Assembly (NCBI GenBank): GCA_030323885.1 | Contig: CM059190.1 | Span: 106,061,856-106,125,855 of the forward strand | Length of the DNA: 64,000 bases | Reading direction: 5' to 3' | DNA from: Branchipolynoe longqiensis | Lineage: Eukaryota; Annelida; Polychaeta; Phyllodocida; Polynoidae | Position numbers and translations under genes: made by a program | The notes under the pieces: generated by a model | Databases searched by the model: none | What the model was told of the DNA's origin: nothing | The model's input: only the letters and a program-made list of their open reading frames with translations | In this document: piece after piece, positions 43,107-54,449 of the stretch | Numbering within the stretch: position 1 is the stretch's first letter | Layout: the number at the start of each line of letters is the position of its first letter

Positions 43107-43596
43107 CCGGTGTCGCAGTTTCAACGCCCGGTCAGTTTCAACGGCCCGTATAGACTCAAACTCAAGGCATTGTCAATGGTCGTGAAAATACAGCAAAAGT
43201 GAAATATCTCTAAGACTACACCACTTATTAACAAATCGCTTGGTACACATATAGAAAACATCTTTACCAAAAAGACTGTATCAAATTTATAAGGTTAGGG
43301 TTCTTGATTAGTATTAATTTTGAATAAAACTAAGGCTTTGCACTGCGCATACCGTCAAACTCAAGGCATTGTCAATGGTCGCTAGCAATCTTCATACAGA
43401 AAATACAGGAAAAGTGATATATCTCTAAAACCACACCACCTAGAAACAAATTGCTTTGTACACATGTAGAAAACATCTTTACCAAAGACATTATATTAAG
43501 TTTATGAGGTTAGTGATGATGATGTTAGATTTTGACGCATGCGCATGAAACTGACGGGCCGTTGAAACTGACCGGGCGCTGAAACTACGACACCGG
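43107..43596 (+). mobile_element. MITE-7, 490 bp, complete
   Basis: The left end CCGGTGTCGCAGTTTCAACG is matched in reverse by CGCTGAAACTACGACACCGG. Both sides are bordered by CCCAGC, a possible 6-bp target duplication. Two tandem cores begin AACTCAAGGCATTGTCAATG. Confidence 0.8.
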
Positions 43597-43624
43597 CCCA
43601 GCCAAGCCCGGCCCGGACCGGCCT

Positions 43625-43776
43625 GATGATCGTTTTTCTATTCGCATGCCGCACCGATGGCTACATGGATCGATTCACTTGCCACATTTGCATTCGCATG
43701 CCACATGTAAGGAATCACCCTCATTGACTTCTAGGCATTTCCATTTTTTGCCGCATTCACATTCGCATGCTGCGTG
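43625..43776. mobile_element. MITE-4, right part
   Basis: ATTCGCATGCCGCACCGATG, CCACATGTAAGGAATCACCC and CATTCGCATGCTGCGTG are MITE-4 subterminal sequences, ending at the TAA that borders the large element. Confidence 0.65.
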
Positions 43777-44102
43777 TAAAGGGTACATTCCTTACACGCG
43801 GTATGCGGCATGCGAATGTGGCAAAAAATGGAAACGCACTGAAGTGAATGGGGGTCATTCCATGCGTCCGAATGCGAATGCGGCAACTCAATCGTCCATG
43901 TAGCCATCGGTGCGGCATGCGAATGGAAAAATACAAGGGGAAACCCAACAGCTTTTCCCCAACAGCTGGTATCCTTCCCCTTCAATATCGAAACTAGGTC
44001 ACGGTTTTAACCACAGCAGGCGCTCAACTCACATCGGCCACACATCGTACGTAGGCATATATACACACGGACGTACGTCTGCAAGTTCTGAACTGTCTCA
44101 AG

Positions 44103-47100
44103 ATGCCCAAGAGTGCAGTTAATGATGACAACTGTGAGAGATTCATAGAGTTGGTGCGCAGAAATGCAATACTCTATGACCCAAAATGTCCGGGACATAA
44201 AGATGCTCAAAGGATGTACAATCTGTGGGAGAGTATAGCGAAAGTGATGGCCAAATACCACAAGATGCCAGGTAAATATGTCACGTTATTAATACCCTCT
44301 GAAGAGTGCTTCAGTGTTTGTTGTAGTAATATCTGTCCTAAACAATCAGTCTGGAAAGATGAGATCGCATGAGCAGTATCGGGTATAGGAGAGGGCATGT
44401 ATAATTGATTGTGCACTTTTGCATTCTGTGTAAAAGCGAAGCTTAAAAGATAATATAAGTGAATACAATTTAAATACTTCTTACCGCGAATATTTCTTTT
44501 GCTGTGGACATAGCATAGATTTAAATGCCACCACGAATAAATCACTAGAACACAGATTAAAACAATTACCAGCGACAGGTGATTATTGAAAAGTTGCGTT
44601 GGCCATGTTACTGTGCTTTTAAATGTTGGTGGATCTATATGCAGCATTCCACAATCTTGAGCACTTCCTGAAGTCGGCAAATATATGATATAGTGAGATC
44701 GTACCCAGAAAGGGTTACACGTTGCCAACATTATATAACCGCATGTATACTTTTTCTATCGTTCAGTATCATTGGTTTTTTTATGGTATTTCCAAAGGAA
44801 CACACATATCCGAACACACATATCCGGTGTGGGTTGGGGAGGGGGGGGGGGTGTTCTCGGGTATGCTTGTAGGCTAATCAATCAATATAGTGGTTGTTGT
44901 TTCACCCTTGTTAGAAAATAAAAGAGTCTTTGTTGGTTGCTGTTTTACAAGTAATAATGTACTATTGTTTCTAACGATTACAAAAATTGACATGTAGGGA
45001 ATGACAGAGTATCGTATATGTAATTGCAGCTATGGATTGGAAAAAGAAATGGAGGAATTTAAGGGACACGTATGTGAAAAAACAACGCGAAATCAGGACC
45101 ACGGTCAGCTGGCAGGTAGCTCAAAAGGCACAGAAATGGAAATATCTGGGCATATTGAATTTTCTGGATGCGTACGTAGAGGAAAACAGGTAAAATGCAA
45201 CATTATATCTATTTCCTTTATTTAATTAAAAAATGGTTAACATATAATACATCACTCATAACCACATGTACAGCATATCAGCTTTTTTCACCACACAACC
45301 CGAATGCTTCATTCCTTATTACCATCTTGTATTGTCGCATTGCATTGATATATCAAAGGACATTTCACAAATCAAAATGGCAAATGTTTAGTAACCTGTA
45401 TGCATTATTTACTTTGGGGATATGTGAAGTTATTTTAGTGTGGGTATCGAAATCCTGGCCGTCATAGACATATATATGTACATATCTTGCAACTGTGACG
45501 GTTTCTATAACATTGACTAAATAGTTATTTGTCTACAGCAACACAAAGTTTATCAAGTGGACAAGTATGTAATTAAGTTAGAATCTCCATGTGACATTTC
45601 TGCCACGTTAACAGCCGATTGACCCATCCAGCTCAATATAACATTCCTAATATCCTATATTTTTCAGCACAGACACGAATGTGCCCTCACAACCACCCCA
45701 AGAACGTGATGAATGGAAGTCAGAAGAGAATGACGAAGGGTTGGTGAAGGATGAGGATGAGGATGATACTGCCAACACTTGGGCCTCAAGTATGTTCGTC
45801 AGGTACGTACCACTCATGCAGTGAAGATACCTCTATTCACATGGTCATTTTGCCATGAAACAGGTGAAACATTCACAAGATAATCCATGAACCTATTTCG
45901 CATCTTAACTGCATCCATACTGGCTCTATTGCCGTGTTGAGCTAAGTTCCCTAGCCCTTTACAGTCCATTTCTTCTGCCTCTTGCAACAAGGCTGTTACC
46001 TGTGCTGGTGTACTTTGAACCTGTAGAAAGTTATGTAATACACATGTTGCCTGGACAATTGCATTTATCCACTGGGGTTTCACAGCCAGCTTTGTGTGAT
46101 ATACTCTCCATCGAGCTGCGAGTAAACCAAAGGCGTTTTCGACAATTCGCCTTGCCCTTGATAGCTGGTAGTTGTAGATCTGTTTGGGTTTCTGACATCC
46201 TCTACCAGAAAATGGTCTCATCAAATTGGTATGTAAAGGAAATGCTTCATCGCCAATCATCACATAAGGCATATGGCCTAGATGGGCTGCACCTGGTAGA
46301 GGAGCATTGTCAGGAAAGTTTAATGTTTTTTGAGCCAGAGATTTGCCTAGATTAGAGTTGGAAAACATTCCACCATCACTGTTGCGGCCATATGCACCAA
46401 CATCTATAGAGATAAATTTCAAATCCGCATCTACCAATGCTATCAGAACTGTCGAAAATGTCCCTTTATAATTGTGATATAATGATCCTGAATTGCAAGG
46501 GGCTTTCATCTCAACATGTTTCCCAGACAATGTGGGAAATTCCATTTGTGATCAAAGTTTTCAGCAATGAGCTTCCAATCTTGGCTGTTCTGGGGCATTT
46601 TAATGTGCATAGGAGCTAGTCGGTCCCACAAAATTTGGCAGCACTCTGAAACAATGGTGCCAACAGTCGTCTCTCCCACACAAAACTGGAACGCAATGGA
46701 ACGAAAGGATTCACCCGTGGCCAGGAATCTGAAAGAAAAAAAACAAATAATGATAACTCATGCTAGGTATTGGTTATTAATATACTCATCAATATACAAT
46801 TACATGCTTGCGTCACCTGCACATTTACTTTCTGTATATTTAATATTGCATATGTTTTCAGCCAAAGCCAAAGCCAAAGTCAACCTGTTACCTCCCATCT
46901 AACAGACCAAATCAATTCAGTCTGGTCTCCCAGAGGTACCACGCCATCCCCAGCCATCACAGAACAATGGAAACAGACAAGACACAAGAGGAGAAAGGAC
47001 GAGGCAAGTGAAATGGAGCAGGCATTGACTGAAATGATAAAAAACACTACAAAAACAAGGCAAGACATACAGAAACGACTAACCGAAGAGAAAACACCAG

Positions 47101-47333
47101 ATGACGCTTTCTATGAAAGTTGCGCTCTTCGCAGCAAAGTGTTACCAGCTGCTACGCGATCATTTCTCCAGTTGCAAGTCGCTCAGCTATTTGTTAATGC
47201 GGAAAATCCGCAATTGACACCTGTCCCGATCACCCCGTTACCCGAACATCAACATTATCAACAACATCAGCAGCGCGGGTCCTATGGGTCAGTGGCAGAG
47301 CCGGTTGAAACGCACGCAAATCCCCAAGTTTGA
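44103..47333 (+). CDS. MADF-domain Harbinger accessory protein, 4 exons, intact
   Basis: Exons 44103-44271, 45030-45189, 45668-45802 and 46862-47333 join to 936 nt, 311 residues plus stop. Introns are 758, 478 and 1059 bp with donors GTAAAT, GTAAAA, GTACGT and acceptors TTGCAG, TTTCAG, TTTCAG; phases 1, 2, 2 all fit. Residues about 12-105 form a MADF (Myb/SANT-like) DNA-binding domain: FIELVRRNAILYDPKCPGHK, then WKKKWRNLRDTYVKKQREI and KWKYLGILNFLDAY. An acidic linker (DEDEDD) follows, then a basic stretch (KQTRHKRRKDEA) as a likely nuclear signal, then a BESS-like helix (ATRSFLQLQVAQLF). In PIF/Harbinger elements such partners recruit the transposase to nucleus and DNA. The start ATG was chosen because the MADF domain follows directly; a CATATATA box lies about 45 bp upstream. 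No break was found, unlike the transposase. The 45001 ATG frame of exon 2 is a different, wrong frame. Confidence 0.85.
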
Positions 47334-47819
47334 TATACGTGCATTTGCCTAAATTAGTGTGTGTGGAAAATACGCGAGACTTAGTTTCTAGTGCTTTAAA
47401 TTTGGCATACATGATGTGAAGGGCTTCTAATGAACACCTTCTTACTGAACTGGGTTAGTATATGTGCATAATGTGAAATAACAATTTGGGTCGATCGGCC
47501 CAGTAAATTGAATTCATTATATTGCCTTTGAAATATATATTGTTCAGGACTACATATGCTTGGGGGGGGGGGGGGGAAATAAAAATAGCATACAGTGCAG
47601 TATAGAGTATTCTTGTTTATTTGTTCACACTTACCTTAAACATATAGCCAGTCGTTGTCATGGGCAAATGACCTCTCTGAACAAAGAATACCTCGCCAGA
47701 TCTTCCTCCACAAGGAACAGCACCTGGGCAAATTGTTCTCTGGTTAGCCTGAAGTACTCTTTAAATTTCACACCATCCGCATGTAGTTGTAGTTCATTAA
47801 CTAAATTATGGTATGCTCC
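45814..47819 (-). pseudogene. HARBI1-like: HARBI1-type transposase, broken
   Basis: On the minus strand, exon 1 remnant 47819-47635 reads GAYHNLVNELQLHADGVKF and EYFRLTREQFAQVLFLVEE, the HARBI1 N-terminal pattern. The donor is GTAAG at 47634-47630. Exon 2 starts at 46728 after a CTTTCAG acceptor and restores frame (FLATGESFRSIAFQF). The C-terminal frame (46545-45814) carries the DDE_Tnp_4-type domain: NSGSLYHNYKGTFSTVLIAL, DVGAYGRNSDGGMF and RRIVENAFGLLAARW. Lesions: TGA at 47658-47660 in exon 1; a frame break near 46521-46526, where about 13 bp that normally encode the GAIDG segment with the first catalytic Asp are gone; and a 5' end cut by a MITE-7-like insertion. The stop at 45814 is 11 bp from MADF exon 3, so any 3' UTR runs antisense through that exon. 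Function in nature would be cut-and-paste transposition at TWA targets. Confidence 0.85.
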
Positions 47820-48110
47820 TCAGACTAGTGTTAGAGCCATAGCCAGAGTACTCAATGCATTGTCAATGGCAGTGAGCAATCTCCATACAGAAAAAGTAAA
47901 ATATTGATATAAAGTCACACCACCTAGAGACAAACCGTCTGGAACACATATAGAAAACATGTTTAACAAAAAGATTATATTAAATTTATAAGGTTAGGGT
48001 TTTGGATTTCTATTAATTTTGAATAAAACTGAAATTTTTCAATGCGCGTATTGGCAAACTCAATGGCCGTACGTACGCCTTTGCTTTGCTCCCAAGGCCG
48101 TTTTCAGCGC
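47820..48110 (+). mobile_element. MITE-7 core inserted in transposase exon 1
   Basis: AATGCATTGTCAATGGCAGT, ATATTAAATTTATAAGGTTA and CGTATTGGCAAACTCAATGG are MITE-7 core words without the family ends. The left border GACTAGTGTTAGAGCCATAG recurs reversed near 53990-54012, so the inserted piece is longer than the core. Confidence 0.65.
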
Positions 48111-48481
48111 ATGTGCAGTCGGAACCGTGATGTAGTCTATAGAAACCTCAGTCGCACGTGTCCATTAGTTTTAGACTAGGAGAGGCGACTGATCATTACG
48201 GAACGGTCACACACAGGGGTGCTGAGGGGAAACATATGGTAGTGGTGGTGACGGGGAGACCCATGCCGCTTACCGCGTAGAAGGAATCCTCCCATTCGCA
48301 TACCACATACCGCATACCGCGTATAATGAATCTTAGCTTTAGGAATGTAGGCTTTAGGCACGCGGAGTGGTTAAGATTCAGGTCATGTGTGAGAGTCTTT
48401 ACCCGTATCTGTGCAGAGAAGTTGATAACGCTCTCCCTTCCCCGGGGTGGGGTGGGGTGGGCTGTCTCCTGTCACCCTGTA

Positions 48482-48970
48482 CCGGTGTCGCAGTTTCAGC
48501 GCCCGGTCAGTTTCATGCGCATGCATCAAAATCTAACATCATCGTCACTAACCTTATAAATTTAATATAATGTTTTTGGTAAAGATGTTTTCTATATGTG
48601 AACCAAGCGATTTGTTTCTAGGTGGTGTAGTTTTAGAGATATTTCACTTTTCCTGGATTTTCTGTATGAAGATTGCTCTCCACCATTGACAATGCCTTGA
48701 GTTTGACGGTACGCGCAGTGCAAAACATTAGTTTTAATCAAAATTAATAGAAATCAAGAACCCTAACCTTATAGATTTAATATAATCTTTTTGGTGAAGA
48801 TGTTTTCTATATGTGTACCAAGCGATTTGTTAATAGGTGGTGTGGTTTTAGAGATATTTAACTTTTGCTGTATTTTCTGTATGAAGATTGCTCACGACCA
48901 TTGACAATGCCTTGAGTTTGAGTCTATACGGGCCGTTGAAACTGACCGGGCGTTGAAACTGCGTCACCGG
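48482..48970 (-). mobile_element. MITE-7, 489 bp, complete, reverse
   Basis: ACCGGTGTCGCAGTTTCAGC at one end, GCGTTGAAACTGCGTCACCG at the other. Two tandem cores in reverse (CCATTGACAATGCCTTGAGT twice). It mirrors 43107-43596 across the Harbinger element. Confidence 0.8.
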
Positions 48971-49469
<499 letters not shown>

Positions 49470-49597
49470 ATATATTATGGGCAAATGTTTAGTATTGTGA
49501 GCCTGCTGCGACTGGCGCGCCACCTGCGGGCGTTTTTGTCACTATTGTACGCTGACATCTCCATTCCCTACTGACAATCTCCATAGCCAGATTTATG

Positions 49598-49665
49598 TAT
49601 ATGATATATATATATATATATGTGTCTGTGTGTATATATATATATATATAAATGTATATATATAA
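49598..49665. repeat. (AT)n tract with GTGTCTGTGTGT centre
   Basis: Two ATATATAT runs surround a short GT-rich segment. Confidence 0.9.
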
Positions 49666-50219
49666 AGTTGGGCTACGTGACAAGGAGGTGATTGGTAGGA
49701 CACTTTATTTGCGTTAATACAGGCTTAGTGGTAAAAGATTGAAATCTGGAATGAGAGTGACTGCCCGGCACGCGCACGAGCCGGGACTGGATGGTGGTGG
49801 CGCTGGTGTAGGCAACACCGGGGCAAATACGGGAAAGTCAACGATTGGACATAATAATCGAGAAGGAATAATAATAATAATAATTATAATTATTAGGTTA
49901 GAGCTCCGCCCCTTTTATATACACATAATAAATTATACATTCTATATATATATATACACACACACACACACGTGCTTTCTGTACGCATGTATAACACATT
50001 TCCGCCCACGCCTTCCCAGCGGGTGCCTTACGACGCATGCGTGACCTTGGCGACCCTGACCTTGTCCTCTGACCTGTAGTGTGACACGCTGACACTGACC
50101 TCGCCATGTGACTTTGAGTCTGGGCTGCACGCTGAGCTGTCCCTGAGCTGACTCGCTCAACGAATGAGGAACATGTGGCGTAGTTAGTTTTTCCGACACT
50201 TGGTGGCGCGTCAGTATTA
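49666..50219. other. No gene; AAT and AT tracts
   Basis: GGTGGTGGCGCTGGTGTAGG near 49791 precedes (AAT)n at 49868-49884, like the units at 8.7 and 18 kb. TATATATATACACACACACA lies near 49944. Confidence 0.4.
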
Positions 50220-50465
50220 GTGGGCCTAAACGGCCATTGACTATGCTTTGAGTTTGCCGGTACGCGCAGTGCAAAACGTTTATTTTATTCAAAATTAATA
50301 GAAATGCAGAACCCTAACCGTATAAATTTAATATAATCTATTCATTGAATATGTTTTCTATATGTGTACCAAGCGGTTTGTCTCTAGGTCGTGTGGTTCT
50401 AGAGATATTTCACATTTTCTGTATGAAGATTGCTCATAGCCATTGAGTTTGCAGTGTGACAGTGT
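50220..50465 (-). mobile_element. MITE-7 core, reverse
   Basis: GACTATGCTTTGAGTTTGCC, AATTAATAGAAATGCAGAAC and GTACCAAGCGGTTTGTCTCT, closest to the copy at 40835. Confidence 0.7.
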
Positions 50466-50734
50466 GCCGAATAGGCCACTCGTTCAGTGGCGACGCGAGC
50501 GGCAAGAATTTGAACTAAAAAGTCGGAGGTCCCCCATTCTCGCGAGACGAGAACCAAGTGCGATCCCGCGCGTGAGGCGGCGCGACTCTCAGAACGCCGA
50601 CACAAAGACGCCGGGTGTGTGTGTATGTGTGTGTGTTTTTGCGTGTGGGTGTGTGTGTGTGTGCGGGGGAGGTCAGAGATGTGTTGTTAGTTGAGTTTTT
50701 ACATCATCCTGTTTGGTTGTTTTACGTCCTAGCA

Positions 50735-50960
50735 ACATCATCATCATCATCGTCATCATCATCATCATGCTGTCGGTCTGATGTGACAAAGACTGCTTTC
50801 ATTACTTGACTGCCTCTCTCCATTTAGCTCTCTGCTGTGAGAGTGATGTCCATGAGTCGGTCTTAATGTCTCTCAGCTTCAGGTTTCTCTTGATGGTAAG
50901 GGCGCCCTCTCTTTCTGTAACCAGAAGACAGTTGAGAGTAGAGGATCTGCTTAGATAGCC
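50735..50960 (-). mobile_element. LINE 3' end, reverse
   Basis: (CAT)n tail, then CATGCTGTCGGTCTGATGTG, AAAGACTGCTTTCATTACTT and CTCTCCATTTAGCTCTCTG: the reverse of the LINE end at 26185. It extends further into coding-like sequence than the other short copies. Confidence 0.6.
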
Positions 50961-50984
50961 TGTCTGATGACATCCTCATGACGT

Positions 50985-51065
50985 CCTGGCAACATCTAAG
51001 GTCATATCAGGATGGGTACCGACTTGTGACAGTGCGCACTCAAGGCGACTTTATAGTGCTGCCGC
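50985..51065 (-). repeat. SINE-A 3' part, reverse
   Basis: GACGTCCTGGCAACATCTAA, GGTACCGACTTGTGACAGTG and GACTTTATAGTGCTGCC. Confidence 0.8.
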
Positions 51066-51109
51066 TGACAGTCTCCCACCTCACAGCCTCTGGTGTCAAT
51101 ACAACAGAT

Positions 51110-51415
51110 AGCGTGGTTTTAAGTTTCTGTGATTTTGTGATATAAATATATTAGATTGATCGTTATAATATACGTTTACGTTTACTTTTGAGTAACTTTT
51201 ATTTTAAATGGCTACCCTTTGAGATATTTGAAGTGCAAACATGCAAAATTCTATAGGCTTCAGCAGTAACTTGTTCTATTAAAATGGTTCAGTATTCCCC
51301 TCTGTGTAGCAACAAATGCATTGGTATCTAACCTCTAAGTTAGATATGTTGAATCAAATCCAGATAATTGTTGTGGTTTTCAAAATGTGATGTTTTCATC
51401 GGACTATGCAGCTGT
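51110..51415 (+). mobile_element. MITE-1 copy, left end degraded
   Basis: The right end CATCGGACTATGCAGCTGTA is clear. The left terminal repeat is blurred (GGTTTTAAGTTTCTGTGATT). The interior lacks the GGCATGTTTGCCAAAA block. Confidence 0.7.
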
Positions 51416-51560
51416 AACAGCGCGATACATTGAATCCTAATGATAACGTACTGCTTCCTCTTTAAAACCAAGAAAAATCCATCAGCGCATATTTATGGTC
51501 CGCAACTTTATCAGCCACATGGTGGGTGAGGCCCTGTCGTGTCTAATCTCCCCAGTTTAA

Positions 51561-51901
51561 AAGTTGCATAGTCCGATGGTTTTGAGTTTCTGATATTTTC
51601 TGAGATAAATATATTAGGTTGACCGCTATAAGCTACCTTACTTTAATTTAAGTAACGTTTAGTTTAAATGGCTAACTTTTGAGATATTTTAAGTGTAAAC
51701 ATGCCAAATTAATTTTGGCAAGCATGCCAAAACTCTGACACCATAGGCTTCTACAGTAAGAAGTTCTATTAAATTGACTCGATCTTCCCTTCTATGTAGT
51801 GCCAAATGTTTAATAAATGCGCCATTATCTAAGTTAAATAGATATGTAGAATCAAAAGTTTTGGTTTTGAAAATTTGATGTTTTGATCGGACTATGCAGC
51901 T
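51561..51901 (+). mobile_element. MITE-1, complete, TTAA duplicated
   Basis: AAGTTGCATAGTCCGATGGT after TTAA (51557-51560); it ends GATCGGACTATGCAGCT before TTAA (51902-51905). Confidence 0.85.
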
Positions 51902-52084
51902 TTAAGCAGGGCTCCGCCGTGTCACACCTCACACACAGAGCAACAAACCGGACCTGCTCTGTAATTACAGGGTGGCGTGGATACAGGCGTGTTTGTGTAG
52001 AACCCACGTGTGTACACAACCTACTGCTGGTGCCACGGTGTGTTGTCTCCTAGCAACCAGGACAAAGATGCACCGGAAGTCATG

Positions 52085-52400
52085 TCGCTCCTCGTCCAGC
52101 CCACCAGCCCAATCTGTAGAGCGCTGGCTTCCCGTGCGGAAGGTGAGGAGTTGGAAGTTGGAATCCCGGCCGAGTCAAACGAATGACTTACAAAATTGAT
52201 ACTTGTCGCTACCAAGCTTGGCGCTCGGCATTAATAGGATAGGGCAAGGACTGGTTAGCTCAGTGTCGGGATAATGTGATGATGTGGGATGTCGTGTCAT
52301 GGTGCTAGCGGCCTGGTCTCCCACTCAGTGTCACTTGGTATCCGTTCTGATATAACCACATGTTGTGAGGACGTAAAACCCCAACAAGCAAACCTCTCCC
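52085..52400 (+). repeat. SINE-A, near full length
   Basis: CAATCTGTAGAGCGCTGGCT, TTGGAATCCCGGCCGAGTC, body CTTGGCGCTCGGCATTAATA, blurred tail CATGTTGTGAGGACGTAAAA. Confidence 0.8.
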
Positions 52401-52640
52401 ACAATGACTTATATAATTGATACTTGTCACTGCTTAGCTTGGCGCTCAGCATTAATAGGATAGGGCAACGACTGATTGGCTCATTATCAGGATAATGTGA
52501 CTGAGTGGGATATCAGGTCATGGTGACTATGGCCTGGCCTTCCAGTCACTATGAGTGCGCAGTCACAAGTCGGCACCCATCCTAATATAACCATAACCAT
52601 AGATGTTGCTAGGATGTCAAACCTCAACAAACAAGGCCCT
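52401..52640 (+). repeat. Second SINE-A in tandem, head missing
   Basis: CAATGACTTATATAATTGAT, GGCGCTCAGCATTAATAGGA, GTGGGATATCAGGTCATGGT, ATGTTGCTAGGATGTC. It joins the preceding copy directly. Confidence 0.8.
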
Positions 52641-52729
52641 CGCGTTATTAGCGACTATTTATAGCTGCATATTGCGATAAAATGATCAAATTGTTAAAAG
52701 CAAAGCACTCGCCTAGATGTGATCCCATA

Positions 52730-52800
52730 TATATATACCACGATCTACCAAATAGGGAGACGGATGCTCAACTCATTCGGTCATCCTGTCTGGTCTTATT
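52730..52800 (-). repeat. SINE-A head fragment, second head type
   Basis: CACGATCTACCAAATAGGGA and ATGCTCAACTCATTCGGTCA are the reversed head. Confidence 0.6.
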
Positions 52801-52934
52801 GAATACATGGGGAGGTGTGGATGCGTATAGATCTGCGCAAAGTGCAACGGGGTTATTAACACCAGACCGAGGAGACCTCCAGGTTGGACCGGCTCCTGCC
52901 ACCAGGGGGATAAATGGCGCTGTGCAGCAGCTGG

Positions 52935-53110
52935 GTATGCAGGTGTTGCAGGTATTGCAATACCTCAGGGAGTTTGACGTCCCTGCACTGCAGGGTTGTA
53001 AACCACTGCTTTGTGGTACAGGTTCTTGACAGAACCGAAGGCTAAGGGAGCAAACCCTGAACAGAAAACCATGTCACTGTGGCAGCATTAAGGGTGGTTG
53101 ATGTATGGAA
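52935..53110 (+). mobile_element. LINE-linked block with 16-bp palindrome
   Basis: Contains the perfect palindrome AGGTATTGCAATACCT, then CAGGGAGTTTGACGTCCCTG and GGTTGATGTATGGAAC, nearly identical to 26195-26375. Here it runs into CA-rich repeats in place of the LINE end. Confidence 0.65.
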
Positions 53111-53348
53111 CACACCACCACACCCCCCCACCATACACCAAAATCCTCACCACAGCCATACACCTACACCTCCACCACATAAACCATATAAACCTACACC
53201 CCAACCACACACCACACCATACCCACTCACCCCTAAATCACCACACACACCAAAATCCTCACCACACCCCTACACCTCCACAACACATGAGACCGGCATG
53301 GTGCGCCATCTGACGAGAGAGTCATGCAAACTGAAAGGTCCCCATTGT
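53111..53348 (-). repeat. CA-rich block, reverse relative of 32.4-32.9 kb
   Basis: ACACCAAAATCCTCACCAC and CACCTACACCTCCACCAC units, then GAGACCGGCATGGTGCGCCA and TCTGACGAGAGAGTCATGC: the same order in reverse as 32395-32560. Confidence 0.85.
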
Positions 53349-53594
53349 TGCTAATCAAGATTTTCAAACCAAAATGCACACCAAAAAGTAATTTGGCATG
53401 TTTTCACTTAAAATATCTCAAACGTTGTGCATTTATAATGAGTTACTCCAAAGTAAGAAAGGCAGATGCCCATAACCGTTTCAATATAGTTGTATAAAGA
53501 ACAATCTGGTGGGAACCGTAAAGTATAGATGAGATCACCGTTCCGACTGGGCAAGCGCTGAAAATGGTGTTGGCAGCCAAGGAAATGCATCTGG

Positions 53595-54020
53595 CCATTG
53601 AGTTTGCTGATACGTGTTGGGCAAAACTTCGATTTTTATTCAAAATCAATAGAAATACATAACAATTTGGCATAAACATGTATGCACACATGCAATATAA
53701 TGATCTGATGAATATAGCTTAGACAAAACTAGCCATAGTTAAACATTTTGAGCTGAGAAACATACAATTCCACACAAAACAATCAGTCACTTTAGTCTAA
53801 GGCTGATATCCATATCACCATTAATTAATTCTTGTTCTAAATATTAAAATGCCACATGTGTCAACATACACTTGTTTCAGAGAAATATATAACCAATATC
53901 TGATTAACCCTACTCATTTTCTAGTTCTACATATGTCATTAACCATAAGATATAAATAAAAACATTAATAAAATAAGTAAAACTGACTCTGGCTATGGCT
54001 CTAACACTAGTCTGAGTGCC
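53595..54020 (-). mobile_element. MITE-7-related remnant
   Basis: CCATTGAGTTTGCTGATACG and TTATTCAAAATCAATAGAAA open it as in other reverse cores. GGCTATGGCTCTAACACTAG near 53992 matches the border of the insertion at 47820. The middle is AT-rich and unassigned. Confidence 0.45.
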
Positions 54021-54449
54021 TAGGTTTGTCTAAATCTAAATACACATGGCATAAGATGTGCTGATTATATTGATGTAAATGCAATGCTGGATAAAAGATT
54101 AATATCTTAATTTATTATATATATTTTTTTAGTTGGTATTCTATGTTTCAAACAAGAGCTGAGATGAGCTGAAACTAGCACATTTCATAGCTGCACCCCG
54201 TGTATTAGCATGTGCCATGTGCTTCTCGTGGGCTTGTTTTTCTTCTACGCATCCCTCAATGTACCACGCGGCTGGAATGGTGATGTAGTCTATTGGCCTG
54301 CCGCTTTTACTGGCGCGTCTGTCTGAATATGACAGTGTTTGATTGCAGGCTGTGTTAATGAGAGATGCTTGGTGTCACTCACAAAGCTGCATGATGTCAC
54401 TTGGTCTAGGTCACTTTGAAACAATGCCATTTCCGGATGTTACATACAG
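54021..54449. other. No gene seen
   Basis: GGTGATGTAGTCTATTGGCC near 54280 resembles 48127-48145. Otherwise unassigned. Confidence 0.35.

Larger units (their letters stand above)
43780..48338. mobile_element. PIF/Harbinger coding element, 4.56 kb
   Basis: Left end AGGGTACATTCCTTACACGC after TAA (43777-43779). Right end CGCGTATAATGAATCTTAGC then T, before TTA (48339-48341). TAA and TTA differ at one base. Inside are a MADF-domain gene (plus) and a HARBI1-type transposase (minus). The subterminal regions share GTCCATTAGTTTTAGAC and ATACCGCATACCGCG with all local MITE-4 copies, which identifies this element, or a close relative, as their likely source. Confidence 0.85.

Noticed and set aside
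45001..45225. 74-codon frame beginning MTEYRICNC
   Set aside because: Wrong frame over MADF exon 2; the frame one base over continues the MADF domain and fits the splice phases.
45814..46902. Plus-strand frames within 46002-46902
   Set aside because: Mostly antisense shadows of the transposase, whose protein similarity is clear on the minus strand; the 46770-47333 frame is used only from the splice acceptor at 46862.
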